64,000 nt of DNA. Source: Streptomyces sp. Go-475 (GTDB lineage Bacteria > Actinomycetota > Actinomycetes > Streptomycetales > Streptomycetaceae). Below the pieces are notes generated by a model. That model did not search any database. It had not been told where the DNA came from and was given only the letters and a program-made list of their open reading frames with translations. The translations under genes were made by a program, and so were the position numbers. This document shows, piece by piece, positions 62,175 through 64,000 of the stretch; the stretch's first letter is position 1, and the number at the start of each line of letters is the position of its first letter. The stretch is from the NCBI RefSeq assembly GCF_003330845.1, contig NZ_CP026121.1:4755501-4819500 (forward strand), in the 5' to 3' direction.

Positions 62175-64000
62175 GCCAGGCTCCTCCCCGCACAACTCCC
62201 CCCACCCCCGGCCCACTTCACCGGGCGTGCCGCCGAGCGCGAGGCCCTGGGCCGGGCGCTCACCGCACTCGGTCCGCACCCCACCGCGGTCGTCAGCGGT
62301 ATGCCCGGTGTCGGCAAGAGCGCCCTCGCGCTGCACGTCGCGCACGCGCTGGCGGAACGTTTCCCCGACGGGCAGCTCTACCTCAACCTGCACGGCGCGA
62401 CCCCCGGCATGACCCCCCTCACCCCGGGCCAGGCACTCACCGCCCTGCTGCGCGACCTCGGCACCGAACCCGGACGTATCCCCGAACTGCCCGACGCGGC
62501 CGCCGCGTTGCTGCGCTCCCTGCTCGCTCCGACCCGCACGCTCCTGGTGCTGGACGACGCCGCGAGCGCCGCCCAGGTACGACCGCTGCTGCCCGGCGGA
62601 GCCGGCTGCGCGGTGATCGTCACCAGCCGTTCACCGCTCACCGCCCTCGACGGCGTCGCCCGCTTCCCGCTCGCCCCGCTGTCGGACGACGAGAGCGCCG
62701 ACCTCCTGCGCGCGGCCTCGGGCCGTGCCGGCCTGGACGGTTCGGACGCCGCCCGGCTCCTCGTCGAACTGACCGGCCGCCTGCCCCTGGCCCTGCGCGT
62801 CGTGGCCGCCCGGCTGGCCGCCCGGCAGGCCCTCGCCCCGGACGTCCTGGTCGGTCAACTGGCCGCCGCGGACGACCGGTTGCGACACCTGGAGTACGAC
62901 GACCTGAGCGTCCGCCGCTCCCTGGCCGTCGCGCAGGACGCGCTCGCGGCCTCCGAGCGCGAGGCCGACCGGGACGCGGCGCTCACCCTGCGCCGCATCG
63001 GCGCGCTCGACCTGCCCACGTACGGCGCCCCCCTGCTCGCCCGCCTCACCGGCACCGGCGAGACGCGCACCGAGGCCGCCCTGGACCGGCTCGTCGACGT
63101 GGCCCTGCTGGAGGAGACCGCGTACGGCCGCTACGCCCCGCACGACCTGGTGCGCGCCTTCGCCCGCGAGCGGGCGAAGGAACGGGAGACGGACCCCACC
63201 GACCCCACCGACACCACCGACGCCGCAGACACCACCGACGCCACCGACACCGCCCTGCGCTGGTACGCCGCCGTCGCCGAGCGCGCCCTCGCCGCCATCC
63301 TCGGCCCCGGCCCCGACCAGGACGACCGCCGCCGCCCCACCGCCGCCCGGCCCGCCGCCGGCCATCCGGCACACGACGACGAGGTCGCCCCCTTCGACAC
63401 CCCCGAGGCGGCCTTCGCCTGGGGCGACCGGGAACTGGCGAACATCGTCACCCTGGTCGAGCGGCACGCGGACGATCCGTGCGGCCGGCGCGCGGCCCTG
63501 GTCTCCGCGCTGGTCCGGCTGGTCTTCCCCTACGCGCACCGCCGGGGCCGCGTCCCCGAGATGGAGGTGCTCGGCCGGGTGGGCCTCCGGGTCGCGCGGC
63601 GGCTCGGTGACGCCGCGGCGGAGGCGTACGCGCTGGTCGACCTCGCGGGGCTGCACTTCCTGACCGGCCGCCAGACGGAAGCCCTCTCCCTCAACGACCG
63701 CGCGCTGGACCTCTGGCGGCGGCTGGACCACCCGTCCTGGATCCGGCGCTGCCTCAACAACCGCGGCCTGCTGCTGGAGGGGCTCGGCCGGCACGCCGAG
63801 GCGGGGGAGGCGCTGACGCGGAGCCTGGAGTACGCGCGGCGGCTGGGCGATCCGTACGGCGAGGCCGTCACCCACAGCCACCTCGGCAACCTCTACGAGC
63901 ACACCGACCCGCGGGCCGCCATCGAGCAGCACCGGCTCTCGCTCGCGCTCGGGGAGGAGATCGGCGCCGTGATCGTGCGCCACTCGGCGCACTGCAACAT
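62175..64000 (+). pseudogene. NB-ARC/TPR part of the SARP regulator, in a shifted frame, open at the window end
   Basis: In the frame starting at 62175 the sequence reads ARLLPAQLPPPPAHFTGRA, the typical linker just before the STAND ATPase in AfsR-type regulators. Then come Walker A (SGMPGVGKSALALH), Walker B (TLLVLDDAASAAQ), the motif TSRSPL, GLPLAL-like GRLPLALRVVAARL, a winged-helix segment and TPR-like repeats to the window edge. There is no start codon suited to begin a protein here, and the SARP half ends in frame 1 at 62082, whereas this part is in frame 0. The gene is split by a frameshift, sequencing error in the C-rich stretch 62085-62215, or a programmed shift. Confidence 0.75.

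Noticed and set aside
61454..63610. A 718-aa plus-strand ORF running through the repeats and the NB-ARC region.
   Set aside because: It reads the repeat as RVPLAPVRLRV and then Arg/Pro-rich sequence. The NB-ARC motifs are in a different frame, so this is a shadow.
38517..64000. A tRNA-bounded integrative element with attL/attR.
   Set aside because: No second copy of the tRNA 3' end and no integrase or excisionase gene is visible in the window.

Overview
The window is high-GC actinobacterial DNA and is almost certainly from a Streptomyces chromosome. It carries bldG with its anti-sigma partner apgA, a SARP-type regulator, many GTG and TTG starts, and a gene order matching the S. coelicolor SCO35xx region (bldG SCO3549, apgA SCO3548, topA SCO3543). 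The part from 1 to about 36,600 is also broadly syntenic with Mycobacterium tuberculosis Rv3644c-Rv3672c: NUDIX, MarP protease, EphE-like hydrolase, small membrane protein, acs, HAD phosphatase, Ssd/CpaE, Tad genes, helicase, topA, delta-prime.

Conserved half (1-38,600). The left end has the tail of a NUDIX hydrolase, MarP, an epoxide-hydrolase-like protein, a holin-X-like membrane protein, NhaA, acetyl-CoA synthetase and a SulP transporter fused to a beta-carbonic anhydrase. A polysaccharide-deacetylase lipoprotein, a degenerate Fic-like protein and a HAD phosphatase follow. Between the HAD gene and the Tad operon lies a two-hairpin, C-rich-loop element that matches the actinobacterial 6C small RNA. 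The Tad operon (CpaE/Ssd, TadA, TadB, TadC, Flp-like pilin, TadE, second pseudopilin) runs convergently into a DEAD/DEAH helicase; the two 3' ends overlap in a simple repeat. bldG-apgA, a K+-independent-type H+-pyrophosphatase, a lipoprotein, a methyltransferase, topA, an MFS-thymidylate kinase fusion and the polymerase III delta-prime gene follow. A TAP-like peptidase and a tRNA-Thr(CGU) close this half.

Accessory half (38,600-64,000). After the tRNA come a second TAP-like peptidase, an unrecognised secreted protein, a small P-loop protein and an HNH nuclease. The main accessory content is a probable phosphonate biosynthetic gene cluster. A 12-gene minus-strand operon (53,252 down to 42,838) carries split phosphonopyruvate decarboxylase, an HMGL/DmpG-type aldolase, PEP mutase, an HPr-kinase-like P-loop protein, a YjbQ-family protein, a class V aminotransferase, a glutaredoxin, two ATP-grasp ligases around a metallophosphoesterase, and an MFS transporter. 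Nine of its eleven junctions are 4-nt stop/start overlaps. A divergent plus-strand set carries an SHMT-like PLP enzyme, a highly unusual class II aldolase-like protein and a YbaK-type deacylase, all overlapping, then an EamA transporter.

Reading of the cluster: PEP is converted to phosphonopyruvate, then to phosphonoacetaldehyde, which is extended by the aldolase, transaminated, and probably built into a small peptide by the ATP-grasp ligases. The PepM, split Ppd and aldolase combination resembles the front end of rhizocticin (APPA) biosynthesis. The SHMT-like and class II aldolase-like genes have no obvious place in that pathway, so the product may be new. The window ends with a family 2 glycosyltransferase and a SARP regulator interrupted by 17 copies of a 39-bp repeat, with its NB-ARC/TPR part in another reading frame.
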